Shown: positions 38,023 through 46,490 of the stretch, piece by piece | Layout of the letters: the number at the start of each line of letters is the position of its first letter | Position numbering within the stretch: position 1 is the stretch's first letter | Assembly (NCBI GenBank): GCA_000967895.1 | Contig: FO203512.1 | Span: forward strand, 2,193,350 to 2,257,349 | Length of the DNA: 64,000 bases | Source: Oleispira antarctica RB-8 | GTDB taxonomy: Bacteria > Pseudomonadota > Gammaproteobacteria > Pseudomonadales > Oceanobacteraceae | Direction of reading: 5' to 3' | The notes under the pieces: model-generated | The model's database searches: none | Told to the model about the DNA's origin: nothing | The model's input: only the letters and a program-made list of their open reading frames with translations | Made by a program: the position numbers and the translations under genes

Positions 38023-39705
38023 ATGTACGTATACGACGATTTCGACCAACGCATCATCAATGAGCGCGTTACGCAGTTCAAAGACCAAATGAACCGCTAC
38101 TTAGACGGTAAGATCCCTGAAGAGGAATTTCTACCGCTCCGCCTACAAAATGGCATTTACATTCAGCGCTATGCACCGATGCTGCGTATTGCTGTGCCTT
38201 ACGGCATGCTTAATAGTAAACAGTTACGCCAATTAGCCGAAGTTGCGCGCGATTACGATCGCGGATATGCCCACGTGAGTACACGCCAAAACTTCCAGTT
38301 CAACTGGCCAAAACTGGAAGAGTGCCCAGAAATTTTAGCCAAACTGGCCGAAGTTCAGATGCACGCAGTACAAACCAGCGGCAACTGCATTCGTAATACG
38401 ACCACAGATGAGTATGCGGGTGTAATTGCTGAAGAGTTAGTAGATCCACGACCTTATTGCGAAATTATTCGTCAGTGGTCTACTTTCCACCCGGAATTCG
38501 CTTTCTTGCCTCGTAAGTTCAAGATTGCCGTCAACGCCGTAGAAGGCGCTGACCGTGCTGCGACTCGTATGCACGATGTCGCAGTTCACATTATTCGTAA
38601 TGCTAAAGGTGAGCTGGGTTACCGCGTTTACGCGGGTGGTGGCTTAGGTCGTACCCCTATTCTATCGTCGGTTATTCGTGAGTTTTTACCTGAAGAAGAT
38701 TTGCTAACCTACCTTGATGCCATTGTGCGCGTATACAACCAGTTTGGTCGTCGCGATAACAAGTACAAGGCGCGTATTAAAATTTTAGTTAAGGCTCTTG
38801 GCGCAGAACGTTTCAGTGAGTTGGTTGAAGCCGAGTGGGCTCATATCAAAGACGGTGATGGCAAATTACCGCAAGCAGAACTTGAACGCATGAAGTCGCA
38901 CTTCACCGAGCCTGATTACTTGGCCCTTGAAGCCGATCCTACAAGCTATACCGATGCCTTAGCATCTGATAAAGCCTTTGCTCGCTGGGTTGAACGTAAT
39001 GTTCGCGCACACAAAAAACCGGGCTATGCCGTAGCAACGTTTGCACTTAAGCAAAAAGGCACGGCTCCAGGCGATATTACCGATAGCCAGCTATTTGCCG
39101 TTGCTGACCTTGCCGATAAGTACAGTTTTGGTGAAGCACGTTCGACGCATCAGCAAAACCTTGTTTTGGCGGACATTGAACAAGCTAAATTGTACGACCT
39201 TTGGCAAGAAGCCAAAGCTTTAGGCTTAGCGACACCCACCCTGGGTTTATTAACCGATATGATTTGCTGCCCAGGGGGCGATTTCTGTGCCTTGGCCAAT
39301 GCAAAGTCGTTACCGATTGCTGAAGCGCTGCAAAATGCATTTGATGATTTGGATTACCTGCACGACTTGGGTGAAATCGATTTGAACATTTCTGGCTGCA
39401 TGAACGCTTGTGGCCACCACCATATTGGTAACATCGGCATCTTAGGTGTTGATAAGAAAGGTGAAGAGTTCTATCAAGTGTCCTTAGGTGGCGCATCGGG
39501 TGAAAATGCCTCGGTCGGTAAGATTTTAGGCCCATCGTTTGCTCGCGATCGCATGACTGAAATTGTTCGTACCATTTTAGATGTGTATGTAGCTGAGCGT
39601 ATTGAAGGTGAAAGCTTTATTGAGACATTCCGCCGCGTTGGCATGGCTCCTTTTAAGGTGGCTGCCTACCCAGCTAAAGAATCAGCAATAACGGCTAAGG
39701 CATAA
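38023..39705 (+). CDS. cysI: sulfite reductase hemoprotein (nitrite/sulfite reductase family)
   Basis: This enzyme reduces sulfite to sulfide at a siroheme coupled to a [4Fe-4S] cluster. The 560-residue protein begins MYVYDDFDQRI, has the siroheme-binding STRQNFQFNWPK and the cluster cysteines in CCPGGDFCALA and NISGCMNACGHHH. It matches the CysI of Pseudomonas (552 residues) in its start. The ATG at 38023 has GGAAAG upstream. No flavoprotein CysJ lies nearby, so electrons probably come from ferredoxin. The next gene, DUF934, is a conserved partner. Confidence 0.93.
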   Translation: MYVYDDFDQRIINERVTQFKDQMNRYLDGKIPEEEFLPLRLQNGIYIQRYAPMLRIAVPYGMLNSKQLRQLAEVARDYDRGYAHVSTRQNFQFNWPKLEECPEILAKLAEVQMHAVQTSGNCIRNTTTDEYAGVIAEELVDPRPYCEIIRQWSTFHPEFAFLPRKFKIAVNAVEGADRAATRMHDVAVHIIRNAKGELGYRVYAGGGLGRTPILSSVIREFLPEEDLLTYLDAIVRVYNQFGRRDNKYKARIKILVKALGAERFSELVEAEWAHIKDGDGKLPQAELERMKSHFTEPDYLALEADPTSYTDALASDKAFARWVERNVRAHKKPGYAVATFALKQKGTAPGDITDSQLFAVADLADKYSFGEARSTHQQNLVLADIEQAKLYDLWQEAKALGLATPTLGLLTDMICCPGGDFCALANAKSLPIAEALQNAFDDLDYLHDLGEIDLNISGCMNACGHHHIGNIGILGVDKKGEEFYQVSLGGASGENASVGKILGPSFARDRMTEIVRTILDVYVAERIEGESFIETFRRVGMAPFKVAAYPAKESAITAKA

Positions 39706-39719
39706 ACTAAGGATCTCTC

Positions 39720-40223
39720 ATGACTCAGATTATTTTAGATAAACAAATCGCCAATGATGATTGGACCCTGGTTGCAGATGATGCGGCTTTATCCGATGCA
39801 AACGAAGTGATCAACTTCAGCCGCTGGGCCGCCGCTGAAAGCACGGATAAAGAAGCACTGATCGCTAAGCGCGATGCGGGTTCTTTAGGCATTCAGTTAA
39901 ACGCTGGCGATACGGCTGATTTATTAGCCGCCGACAGCCAAGGCTTTGCTTTAATCAATGTTGAATTTCCTAAGTTCGCCGATGGCCGGGGTTATTCTGC
40001 CGCCCGTTTATTACGCGAACGTTATGGTTTCACAGGTCAATTACGCGCCGTCGGTGATGTGTTGTTTGACCAGTTATTCTACATGATGCGTTGCGGCTTC
40101 AATGCCATGGCGATGCGTGCGGATCAAAATCTTGAATTGGCCGTTAAAGGCTTCGAAACATTTTCCGCACCGTATCAAGGTGATGTAAACGATACTCGCC
40201 CGCTGTTTCGTCGTCGCGGTTAA
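39720..40223 (+). CDS. DUF934 family protein, CysI partner
   Basis: The 167-residue protein belongs to DUF934, short proteins encoded immediately after cysI in many proteobacteria. The pattern FPKFADGRGYSAARLLRERY and the GQLRAVGDVLFDQLFYM segment are family-typical. Function is unproven; it may help electron delivery or assembly for sulfite reductase. It lies 14 bp after cysI and is followed by a terminator, so the two form an operon. Confidence 0.88.
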   Translation: MTQIILDKQIANDDWTLVADDAALSDANEVINFSRWAAAESTDKEALIAKRDAGSLGIQLNAGDTADLLAADSQGFALINVEFPKFADGRGYSAARLLRERYGFTGQLRAVGDVLFDQLFYMMRCGFNAMAMRADQNLELAVKGFETFSAPYQGDVNDTRPLFRRRG

Positions 40224-40304
40224 TGTTTAAACGGTGAGCGTTTAAATCAGCGCGCCATTTAGAACATTGTTCTAAATTTATGATTTACACTGCTCTTTGA
40301 GCAT

Positions 40305-40332
40305 AAAAAAGGCCATTCATTTGGCCTTTTTT
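40305..40332 (+). terminator. intrinsic terminator after the cysI operon
   Basis: GGCC pairs with GGCC around an eight-base loop, flanked by A6 and T6 that extend the stem to ten pairs. It lies 80 bp after the DUF934 stop and should end that operon. Confidence 0.75.
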
Positions 40333-40358
40333 GTCTGTGTCATTTAAGATTATATAAT
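40331..40358 (+). promoter_or_regulatory. candidate promoter of the antiporter gene, stranded by the IS
   Basis: TTGTCT (40331-40336) and a perfect TATAAT (40353-40358) are 16 bases apart. Before the IS256 insertion this would have read directly into the antiporter gene. It now reads into the element and its transposase gene. Confidence 0.55.
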
Positions 40359-40399
40359 GCACTCTCTCTCAGATCGTATGCACGGCAACCCTCAGGAGC

Positions 40400-40408
40400 C
40401 TTCATGGT
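40400..40408. repeat. left target-site duplication of the IS256 element
   Basis: CTTCATGGT is repeated exactly at 41778-41786. Nine bases is normal for IS256-family insertions and shows that the element is intact and was not rearranged afterwards. Confidence 0.88.
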
Positions 40409-40431
40409 GAGGTATGATCATTTCTGGTGTA
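40409..40431. repeat. left terminal inverted repeat of the IS
   Basis: It starts GAGGTATGATCATTTCTGG and ends TGTA. It matches the reverse complement of 41755-41777 at 18 of 23 positions, with TCTGGTGTA identical. Confidence 0.85.
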
Positions 40432-40502
40432 TCGGGTAAATAAGTAGCAGCGTATCCTGTTGATTGATCTTGGCGGATCAACAACCAAAAGGAGTACACT
40501 GC

Positions 40503-41747
40503 ATGAATGATAATAATATTTCTCAGCTACATAAACCAGAGCCAACTGACTTATTACAACAAGTTTTAAAGCAAGGCGCGCAGCAGTTGTTAGCCCAAGC
40601 GATTGAAACCGAAGTTCAACAGCTTTTAGCCGATCATAAAGGGTTATTAACAGAAGATGGAAAGACTGGCCTGGTGCGCAATGGCTACCTTCCTGAGCGA
40701 ACTATACAAACAGGCTTAGGAGATATTGATATCAAAGTTCCTAAGGTGCGTGACCGTACTGATAATGGCATAAAATTCAACAGCTCACTTGTACCGCCTT
40801 ATCTAAAACGCAGCCAAAGTATTGAAGAGTTTTTACCGTGGCTTTATTTGCGCGGCATTTCAACGGGTGATTTTAGTGAGTCGCTAAAGCACCTATTGGG
40901 AGAGGAAGCGAAAGGCCTTTCGGCTGCTACAATCAGCCGGTTGAAAACAAGCTGGGAGGCTGATTTCACCCAGTGGCAGAAAAGAGATCTAAGTAAAAAG
41001 CGTTATGTTTATGTTTGGGCTGACGGCGTTTATTGCAATGTAAGAATGGATGATAAAGTCTGCTTGCTGGTGATCATTGGCTCGGACGAGCTGGGAAATA
41101 AAGAGCTCATCGCCGTGAGTGATGGCTATCGAGAGTCAGAGGCAAGCTGGTCTGAAGTATTACTCGGCCTAAAGCAAAGAGGCTTAAGCATCGAGCCTAA
41201 AGTTGCTGTCGGAGACGGGGCCTTAGGCTTTTGGAAAGCGCTTTCTAAGTGCTGGCCAACGACACAAGGGCAGCGTTGCTGGGTTCATAAGACAGCGAAT
41301 GTGCTCGCTAAGTTTCCTAAAGCGATGCAACCAAAAGTAAAAAGCGCACTGCATGAAATTTGGCAATCTGAAACAAAAGAAGAAGCCAATAAAAGCATGA
41401 CAAATTGCGTTAAATTATTTGAAGCTAAGTACCCGAAAGCGATGAGGTGTCTTGAAAAAGATCGAGAAGCCTTGTTGGTATTTTATGATTTTCCTGCTGA
41501 GCATTGGGGCCATTTACGTACATCTAATCCGATAGAATCTGTTTTTGCGACGGTGCGGTTAAGAACAACAAAAAGTAAAAATTGTGGCAGTCGAGTAACG
41601 ACGTTAGCGATGGTATTGAAGTTAATGGAAACGGCTCAGAAACGGTGGCACAGATTACGAGGTTATAATTTATTAGCGGATGTGATTACGGGTGTGAAAT
41701 TTCGTGATGGCATCAAACAAGAACAACAGGATCAGGATGCTGCTTGA
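40503..41747 (+). CDS. IS256-family transposase
   Basis: The 414-residue protein is a mutator-type (IS256) DDE transposase that moves the element by copy-out/paste-in. The catalytic residues fit Asp174 in VWADGVYCNV, Asp238 in AVGDGALGFWKA and Glu345 in RTSNPIESVFATVRLRT, with the RCWVHKTANVL signature between. Full length, with no frameshift, so it could be active. GGAG nine bases before the ATG at 40503 is a good site; an in-frame start at 40464 is less likely. Its stop is eight bases before the right inverted repeat. Confidence 0.95.
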   Translation: MNDNNISQLHKPEPTDLLQQVLKQGAQQLLAQAIETEVQQLLADHKGLLTEDGKTGLVRNGYLPERTIQTGLGDIDIKVPKVRDRTDNGIKFNSSLVPPYLKRSQSIEEFLPWLYLRGISTGDFSESLKHLLGEEAKGLSAATISRLKTSWEADFTQWQKRDLSKKRYVYVWADGVYCNVRMDDKVCLLVIIGSDELGNKELIAVSDGYRESEASWSEVLLGLKQRGLSIEPKVAVGDGALGFWKALSKCWPTTQGQRCWVHKTANVLAKFPKAMQPKVKSALHEIWQSETKEEANKSMTNCVKLFEAKYPKAMRCLEKDREALLVFYDFPAEHWGHLRTSNPIESVFATVRLRTTKSKNCGSRVTTLAMVLKLMETAQKRWHRLRGYNLLADVITGVKFRDGIKQEQQDQDAA

Positions 41748-41754
41748 TATTCTG

Positions 41755-41777
41755 TACACCAGATTTGACTATAGCTC
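41755..41777. repeat. right terminal inverted repeat of the IS
   Basis: It reads TACACCAGATTTGACTATAG then CTC, the imperfect reverse complement of the left end, and is followed immediately by the target duplication. Confidence 0.85.
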
Positions 41778-41786
41778 CTTCATGGT
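41778..41786. repeat. right target-site duplication, containing the antiporter ATG
   Basis: CTTCATGGT repeats 40400-40408. The ATG inside (41782-41784) restores the antiporter start codon, but the ribosome-binding site stayed on the other side of the element. Confidence 0.88.
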
Positions 41787-42960
41787 AGCCCACGACCTAG
41801 TATTTTCTTTTTTCTTAATCTTTACCGGTGCCCTTGTATTGGCTACCGTCGCGCTTTACACAAAACAACCCATCATTATTGCCTACATCGCCTTAGGCGC
41901 GATTGTGGGGCCTTTTGGCCTATCTTTAATAGAAGAACCTGAGCTATTAGAAGGCATGTCGCACATCGGCATTATCTTCCTATTATTTTTGCTTGGCTTA
42001 GATATGCAGCCCTCGAGCCTTGTCGCGATATTAAGAAAAGCGACTCTGGTTGCACTGATTAGCTGCGCGCTGTTTTTTGGTATTGGCTTTGGTATCGCTA
42101 TGGGCTTTCAGCACTCAGCCTTGGATAGTCTAGTCATTGGCTTAGCCATGATGTTTTCCAGTACGATTATTGGCTTAAAGTTATTACCAACGACCGTTTT
42201 ACACCATAAACGGGTTGGTGAACTGATGGTTGGATTGCTACTGATCCAAGATTTAGTCGCTATTCTAACGCTAATTTTTCTTGGCAGTTTGGGCTCAGGC
42301 ATCAATGCCGATGAGGTATCTCCGCCTTTATGGCAGCCCTTTGTTGCTTTACCACTATTAGTTCTTGGCAGCTACTTGATAGTTAAAGGATTGCTTCTGC
42401 CGTTAATTCGTAAGTTTGACCGCTTTCAAGAATATTTATTTATTCTAGCCATTGGCTGGTGCTTAGCGATGGCCGAGGGTGCACAAGCGATTGGCTTAAC
42501 ACGAGAAATTGGTGCTTTTATTGCGGGTGTAACATTGGCGACGAGCCCTATTGCACAATACATAGCGATCAGCTTGAAACCATTGAGAGATTTTTTCTTG
42601 GTATTGTTCTTTTTCGCGCTGGGGGCAGGATTTAATTTAGAGTTATTATCACAAGTCATCTGGCCCGCGTTGGTATTGGCGGCAGCGGTATTAATTTTGA
42701 AACCTGTTATCTTCCGTTATTTACTTGGCAACATGAGTGAGCGTCCGGCATTGGCTTGGGATGTTGGCTTTCGCTTGGGGCAAATCAGTGAGTTTTCATT
42801 GCTGATTGCGTTTGTTGCTTTTGAACGCTCTATTTTGTCTGAGCAAGGCTCGCTCTTGATTCAGGCAACCGCAATTATCACGTTTGCGCTATCGAGCTAC
42901 ATCGTAGTATTTAACTACCCGAACCCGATTGCGGTAAATGATAAACTGCGCAGAGACTAG
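41782..42960 (+). CDS. CPA2-family cation/proton antiporter (KefB/RosB-like)
   Basis: The 392-residue protein has about twelve membrane spans and the CPA2 pattern: ALGAIVGPFGL, GIIFLLFLLGLDM, MMFSSTIIGLKLL and RLGQISEFSLLIA. It lacks the C-terminal TrkA-N domain of KefB/KefC, so it is a short antiporter moving potassium or sodium against protons. The coding sequence is complete, but the IS element now lies directly upstream: no ribosome-binding site precedes the ATG (GACTATAGCTCCTTC), so expression is probably low unless the element drives it. A frame continuing upstream into the element is an artefact. Confidence 0.88.
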   Translation: MVAHDLVFSFFLIFTGALVLATVALYTKQPIIIAYIALGAIVGPFGLSLIEEPELLEGMSHIGIIFLLFLLGLDMQPSSLVAILRKATLVALISCALFFGIGFGIAMGFQHSALDSLVIGLAMMFSSTIIGLKLLPTTVLHHKRVGELMVGLLLIQDLVAILTLIFLGSLGSGINADEVSPPLWQPFVALPLLVLGSYLIVKGLLLPLIRKFDRFQEYLFILAIGWCLAMAEGAQAIGLTREIGAFIAGVTLATSPIAQYIAISLKPLRDFFLVLFFFALGAGFNLELLSQVIWPALVLAAAVLILKPVIFRYLLGNMSERPALAWDVGFRLGQISEFSLLIAFVAFERSILSEQGSLLIQATAIITFALSSYIVVFNYPNPIAVNDKLRRD

Positions 42961-42987
42961 CTATAAAAAGCTAGTTATAAAAAGACG

Positions 42988-44025
42988 TTAGGCCTTAGCC
43001 AAATCCAATAAATAACGGCCCTGACCTTTGCCTGCCAGAACATCCGCTAACACTGCAGGCAGCTCACTACGACCGATGGTTTTCGTGAAGTCTGCAAGCG
43101 TTGGAAGCTGCCATTCATCAGCGACTTTTTTAATTAATAGTTGCTTGTGAGTTTGAGCAATCTCAACCGAATCCACTCCCAGTAAATCAATACCACGAAT
43201 GATGAATGGAAATACGCTGGCACTAAAATCTGAACCCGCAACCATGCCGCACGTTGTTAAAGCACCGCCATAGTTTAATTGTGGCAATACCGCAGCAATC
43301 ATATCGCCACCGCAGGTATCAACACCGGCTTGATACAGTGGCCGCGTCATCGGCTTTTTAGCCATAGGCAACAAATCAGCACGATTCAAAACCTCAGTCG
43401 CCCCAAGATTTAATAGCCAGTCTTTGGCCGCTTCTTTGCCCGTGACCGCAACTACTTCAAAACCCAGCTTTGCCAATAAAGAAACGGCTACAGAACCTAC
43501 ACCGCCGGTAGCGCCCGTCACGATGATTTTGCCTGCATCCGGTTTGATGCCTGCTTTCAATAACTTTTCTACCGACAGCGCTGCAGTAAATCCGGCCGTT
43601 CCCCAGCGCATAGAGTCTTCAAATGTTAGATTCTCAGGTTTAATTAAAACCCATGTGGCCGGTACTCGGATGTACTCACCATAACCACCGCAGGTATTCA
43701 TACCTAGGTCATAGCCAAATATCACAACTTCTGTGCCTTCACTGAACTGGCCTGAAGCATCAGTTACGACGATGCCGGCAGCGTCGATGCCTGGTGTATG
43801 AGGAAAACTACGCGTGACACCACGATTACCCGAGGCACTTAACGCATCTTTGTAATTAACCGATGAGTATTGCACCTTGATAAGAACTTCACCCTCACCT
43901 TTTGATTTTCCAATCGCAGGTAAACACGAATCATCGACTAATTGCCAAGAAGACTCGACAATAGGCGCTGCATCAGATGCTTCATTCTTCGTTTCGATTG
44001 CGCGATAAGCGTGCCACTGAATCAT
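42988..44025 (-). CDS. YhdH/AcuI-type quinone oxidoreductase (acryloyl-CoA reductase family)
   Basis: The 345-residue medium-chain dehydrogenase has the NADPH-binding VTGATGGVGSVAVSLL and the family motif SSVNYKDALSASG. E. coli YhdH and Ruegeria AcuI reduce acryloyl-CoA, an intermediate in dimethylsulfoniopropionate use, which would suit a marine species; other enones are possible. The ATG at 44023-44025 follows AAGGG. It starts four bases from the sohB stop in the same direction. Confidence 0.85.
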   Translation of the reverse strand: MIQWHAYRAIETKNEASDAAPIVESSWQLVDDSCLPAIGKSKGEGEVLIKVQYSSVNYKDALSASGNRGVTRSFPHTPGIDAAGIVVTDASGQFSEGTEVVIFGYDLGMNTCGGYGEYIRVPATWVLIKPENLTFEDSMRWGTAGFTAALSVEKLLKAGIKPDAGKIIVTGATGGVGSVAVSLLAKLGFEVVAVTGKEAAKDWLLNLGATEVLNRADLLPMAKKPMTRPLYQAGVDTCGGDMIAAVLPQLNYGGALTTCGMVAGSDFSASVFPFIIRGIDLLGVDSVEIAQTHKQLLIKKVADEWQLPTLADFTKTIGRSELPAVLADVLAGKGQGRYLLDLAKA

Positions 44026-44029
44026 AGTA

Positions 44030-45127
44030 TTAACCCTTGGTATGAGTTTGTGCATTCATAATAGTCAAGAAGCGAGTAGCTGCTTTTTCAACACCCATTT
44101 GTACCGCGAAGCCTAATTTTTCTTGTAGGCTCTTTTTAAATTCATAACTGACTTCAAAGACGTCAGCATCATTACATGCAGCCACGAGATAATCATCACT
44201 GGTGCCCAACTGGTCAACCAGTTTGTTCTCTAAAGCATCTTGTCCGTACCAAGTATCACCGGTAGCCACTTCTTCAATATTTAAGCCCGGACGAAAACGC
44301 GTCACATGGTTTTTAAATAATACGTGAGTCTCTTCCAGATCTTCTCTGAACTTATCTTTTGCTTTCGCGCTGTTATGACCAAACATGGTAACGGTGCGCT
44401 TATATTCACCGGCGGTGAACATTTCAAAATCAACATCGTGCTTTTTCAATAGACGGCTAAAGTTAGGAAGCTGTGCGACTACACCAATAGAGCCGACAAT
44501 GGCAAAAGGTGCTGATACAATTTTGTCGGCGATGCAGGCCATCATATAGCCACCACTGGCGGCTACTTTATCAATACACACCGTTAGCGGAATGCCTTTA
44601 TCTTTGATGCGCTGTAATTGACTCGATGCCAAACCATAGCTGTGCACCATTCCACCGCCACTTTCTAGACGCACAACGACTTCATCTTCTTTACGCGCCA
44701 TGGTTAAAATGGCGGTAATTTCTTCGCGCATAAAATCGGCTGCACTGGCTTTAATATCGCCATCAAAATCTAAAACAAAAACGCGTTTTTTGATCACTTC
44801 AACCGTATCAACGTCATCTTCACCAGCGCCTTTGCCTGCTTTTTTATCGGCTTTCGCTTTGGCCTTTTCTGCCTTTACTTTTTCTTTATCTTCTTTGTCG
44901 CGTGCCTTCTCGAGTTCTTTCAGCTCGTCTTTGTCATACAAGTTTTCTTCTAATATTTCTTTGTAGTCATCAAGATCATCATTAACCTTATTAACCGTAA
45001 TAAAACCGTCATGATTCGGTTTTTGCTTACCGCTTACTGCGGCGACTCCTGCGATGACGAGGACAATAGAAACAACAATGGTTAGGGCTTTTAATAAGAA
45101 AATGCCGTATTCAGCTAGAAATTCCAA
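44030..45127 (-). CDS. sohB: S49 family inner-membrane peptidase SohB
   Basis: SohB is a periplasmic-facing protease of the SppA family that can lower the need for DegP in E. coli. The 365-residue protein has one N-terminal membrane span (about residues 8-30), a highly charged coiled-coil stretch rich in Lys/Glu (about 60-100), then the S49 domain with the serine in AASGGYMMACIA and lysine following VGSIGVVAQLPNF. Length and start fit SohB rather than the shorter S49 protein at 5.3-6.3 kb. It is followed at once by the YhdH-type gene. Confidence 0.9.
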   Translation of the reverse strand: MEFLAEYGIFLLKALTIVVSIVLVIAGVAAVSGKQKPNHDGFITVNKVNDDLDDYKEILEENLYDKDELKELEKARDKEDKEKVKAEKAKAKADKKAGKGAGEDDVDTVEVIKKRVFVLDFDGDIKASAADFMREEITAILTMARKEDEVVVRLESGGGMVHSYGLASSQLQRIKDKGIPLTVCIDKVAASGGYMMACIADKIVSAPFAIVGSIGVVAQLPNFSRLLKKHDVDFEMFTAGEYKRTVTMFGHNSAKAKDKFREDLEETHVLFKNHVTRFRPGLNIEEVATGDTWYGQDALENKLVDQLGTSDDYLVAACNDADVFEVSYEFKKSLQEKLGFAVQMGVEKAATRFLTIMNAQTHTKG

Positions 45128-45348
45128 GTTTGATACCTTTAAAGTTCAAAAAAATCATGGGTTTAAAATTTATTTAACGCAAGAATACCGCATAATTTCG
45201 CTGCTGTAAGCCAACAAAATTCAAACATTCATATGAATTTATTTGACACACACCCTATCCCCTCATAAAGTGACGTCTCTACATCCAATGCGGGCTTTAA
45301 ATCGCATTGAGAGAAACAGTTACATAACAATTAAATAGGTAGCATCTC

Positions 45349-45654
45349 ATGGCTAACATCATTGAAACTATGCAAAGTAAATTCAACCCAAGCGCAGCTG
45401 AAGGTTTGGACTTAATTTTTCAATTCAACATCGAAGATGGTGAAACTTATCACTTGATCGTTAAAGATGGTGCTTGTGACCTAGCAACGGGCGAAAATGA
45501 TGACGCTAACGTTACTTTGATCATGAATACTGAAACTCTTGAAGGCATCGTTTCTGGCGAAACTGACGGCATGCAGGCGTTTATGGCTGGTCAACTACGT
45601 GTTGAAGGCGACATGATGTTGGCAACTAAGTTGGGCGAACTTTTCCCAGCTTAA
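45349..45654 (+). CDS. SCP2 sterol-carrier domain protein
   Basis: The 101-residue protein is a single SCP2 domain, with GLDLIFQFNIEDG and the final MLATKLGELF typical of bacterial members. Such domains bind lipids or acyl-CoA in a hydrophobic tunnel. No enzyme is fused. An AGGT site precedes the ATG. A perfect 13-bp terminator stem follows. In Pseudomonas similar stand-alone SCP2 genes exist; the role is unproven. Confidence 0.85.
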   Translation: MANIIETMQSKFNPSAAEGLDLIFQFNIEDGETYHLIVKDGACDLATGENDDANVTLIMNTETLEGIVSGETDGMQAFMAGQLRVEGDMMLATKLGELFPA

Positions 45655-45664
45655 TTGGCTATAC

Positions 45665-45710
45665 ATATTGAGAAGGCCTAGCCTTCTCAATATTCTTCTT
45701 TAAGTTTTTC
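45665..45710 (+). terminator. terminator after the SCP2 gene
   Basis: ATATTGAGAAGGC pairs perfectly with GCCTTCTCAATAT around CTA. The tract that follows is T-rich but interrupted (TCTTCTTTAAGTTTTT), so termination strength is uncertain. Confidence 0.7.
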
Positions 45711-45812
45711 GGCTTTACTTCCTTTTTCTCTTCTATACCGCTATATCAATCTGTACATCACAATCTTTCTAATTCAGTCGTTGTTCTCAAACGATACATT
45801 TTTGATAAACGC

Positions 45813-46454
45813 CTACCAGTTTTCGCCCATTAAACGCTTAGCGATATGATTAACCGGACGAACATTCATTCCTTTCGCCGTCAAATGCACGGAATAAACA
45901 GCACCGTGTTCCATTGGCATATAAACAGCACTGCCATAATTCGCATCAATCCAGCTTGGCATTGTTTGTAATATTTTCCAGATATCAATCACACTTGATT
46001 GCTCTAGCCCATAAATGCTTTGCTCGGCATTTCGCGCTTGCTCCAATGATATATAGCGGCCGCTAATGCGATCTAAGCGATACAGGGGTTTTTTGCCCAT
46101 GGCAGCTATGGGCCCAACCCAAGTTAATAGCCGTGCATCTAACTGCCATTGATCACCATAAATTTCAAAGCGTTGCTCCTCTCCACCCGTCGCAATTAAA
46201 GAGACATCAAAGTGCTGAGGCTGCTTTTCATACATACTGATACTAGCGATGGGGACTTCAGACAATAGCTGTTTATAAGAAAGAACATCTAAAAGAGAGA
46301 AAAGAGCGATGATAGTACAAACCACCAGACTCATTGCGAAACTGGCTTTAAGCCAAGTCCAGAACCAGCCACGACGAAATAGTAAATAACCAGCGCCAAC
46401 AACACATATAAGCCCGGTTACCACTAAAATAAAAACAATGCTTCCTTGCAACAT
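45813..46454 (-). CDS. membrane protein of unknown function
   Basis: I do not recognise a family for this 213-residue protein. Two membrane spans (about residues 5-26 and 36-55) bracket a short basic loop (FRRGWFWTW), and the remaining 155 residues form a soluble domain, probably periplasmic, with no Cys and no clear catalytic motif (YGDQWQLDARLL, WIDANYGSAVYM). Similar proteins in related genomes may be annotated as multidrug-efflux-like, but nothing here supports that. It follows fimL by about 37 bp in the same direction, so it may be cotranscribed with it. Confidence 0.7.
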   Translation of the reverse strand: MLQGSIVFILVVTGLICVVGAGYLLFRRGWFWTWLKASFAMSLVVCTIIALFSLLDVLSYKQLLSEVPIASISMYEKQPQHFDVSLIATGGEEQRFEIYGDQWQLDARLLTWVGPIAAMGKKPLYRLDRISGRYISLEQARNAEQSIYGLEQSSVIDIWKILQTMPSWIDANYGSAVYMPMEHGAVYSVHLTAKGMNVRPVNHIAKRLMGENW

Positions 46455-46490
46455 AAAAAGAATCCTTAACTTACTGTATGCGTTTTTTAC

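Larger units (their letters stand above)
40394..40439 (+). other. original ribosome-binding site and start codon of the antiporter, now a mini-frame
   Basis: AGGAG (40394-40398), five bases, then ATG (40404-40406) is an excellent start site. The ATG lies in the left target duplication, and the frame now enters the element and stops after 11 codons (TAA at 40437-40439). The genuine coding sequence resumes at the right-hand copy of the same ATG. Confidence 0.75.
40409..41777 (+). mobile_element. IS256-family insertion sequence, 1369 bp, complete
   Basis: The element has 23-bp imperfect inverted repeats (18 of 23 match), one transposase gene and a 9-bp target duplication, all expected for IS256. 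It is inserted on the start codon of the antiporter gene. Nothing in the window matches a second copy. The exact target duplication suggests the insertion is fairly recent. Confidence 0.92.

Noticed and set aside
39185-39535. A 116-codon minus-strand frame opposite cysI
   Set aside because: It lies opposite the conserved siroheme/cluster-binding region and has no family resemblance.
41704-41781. Antiporter frame extended upstream into the IS element
   Set aside because: Those 26 codons are transposase tail and inverted repeat read in another frame; the true ATG is in the target duplication.
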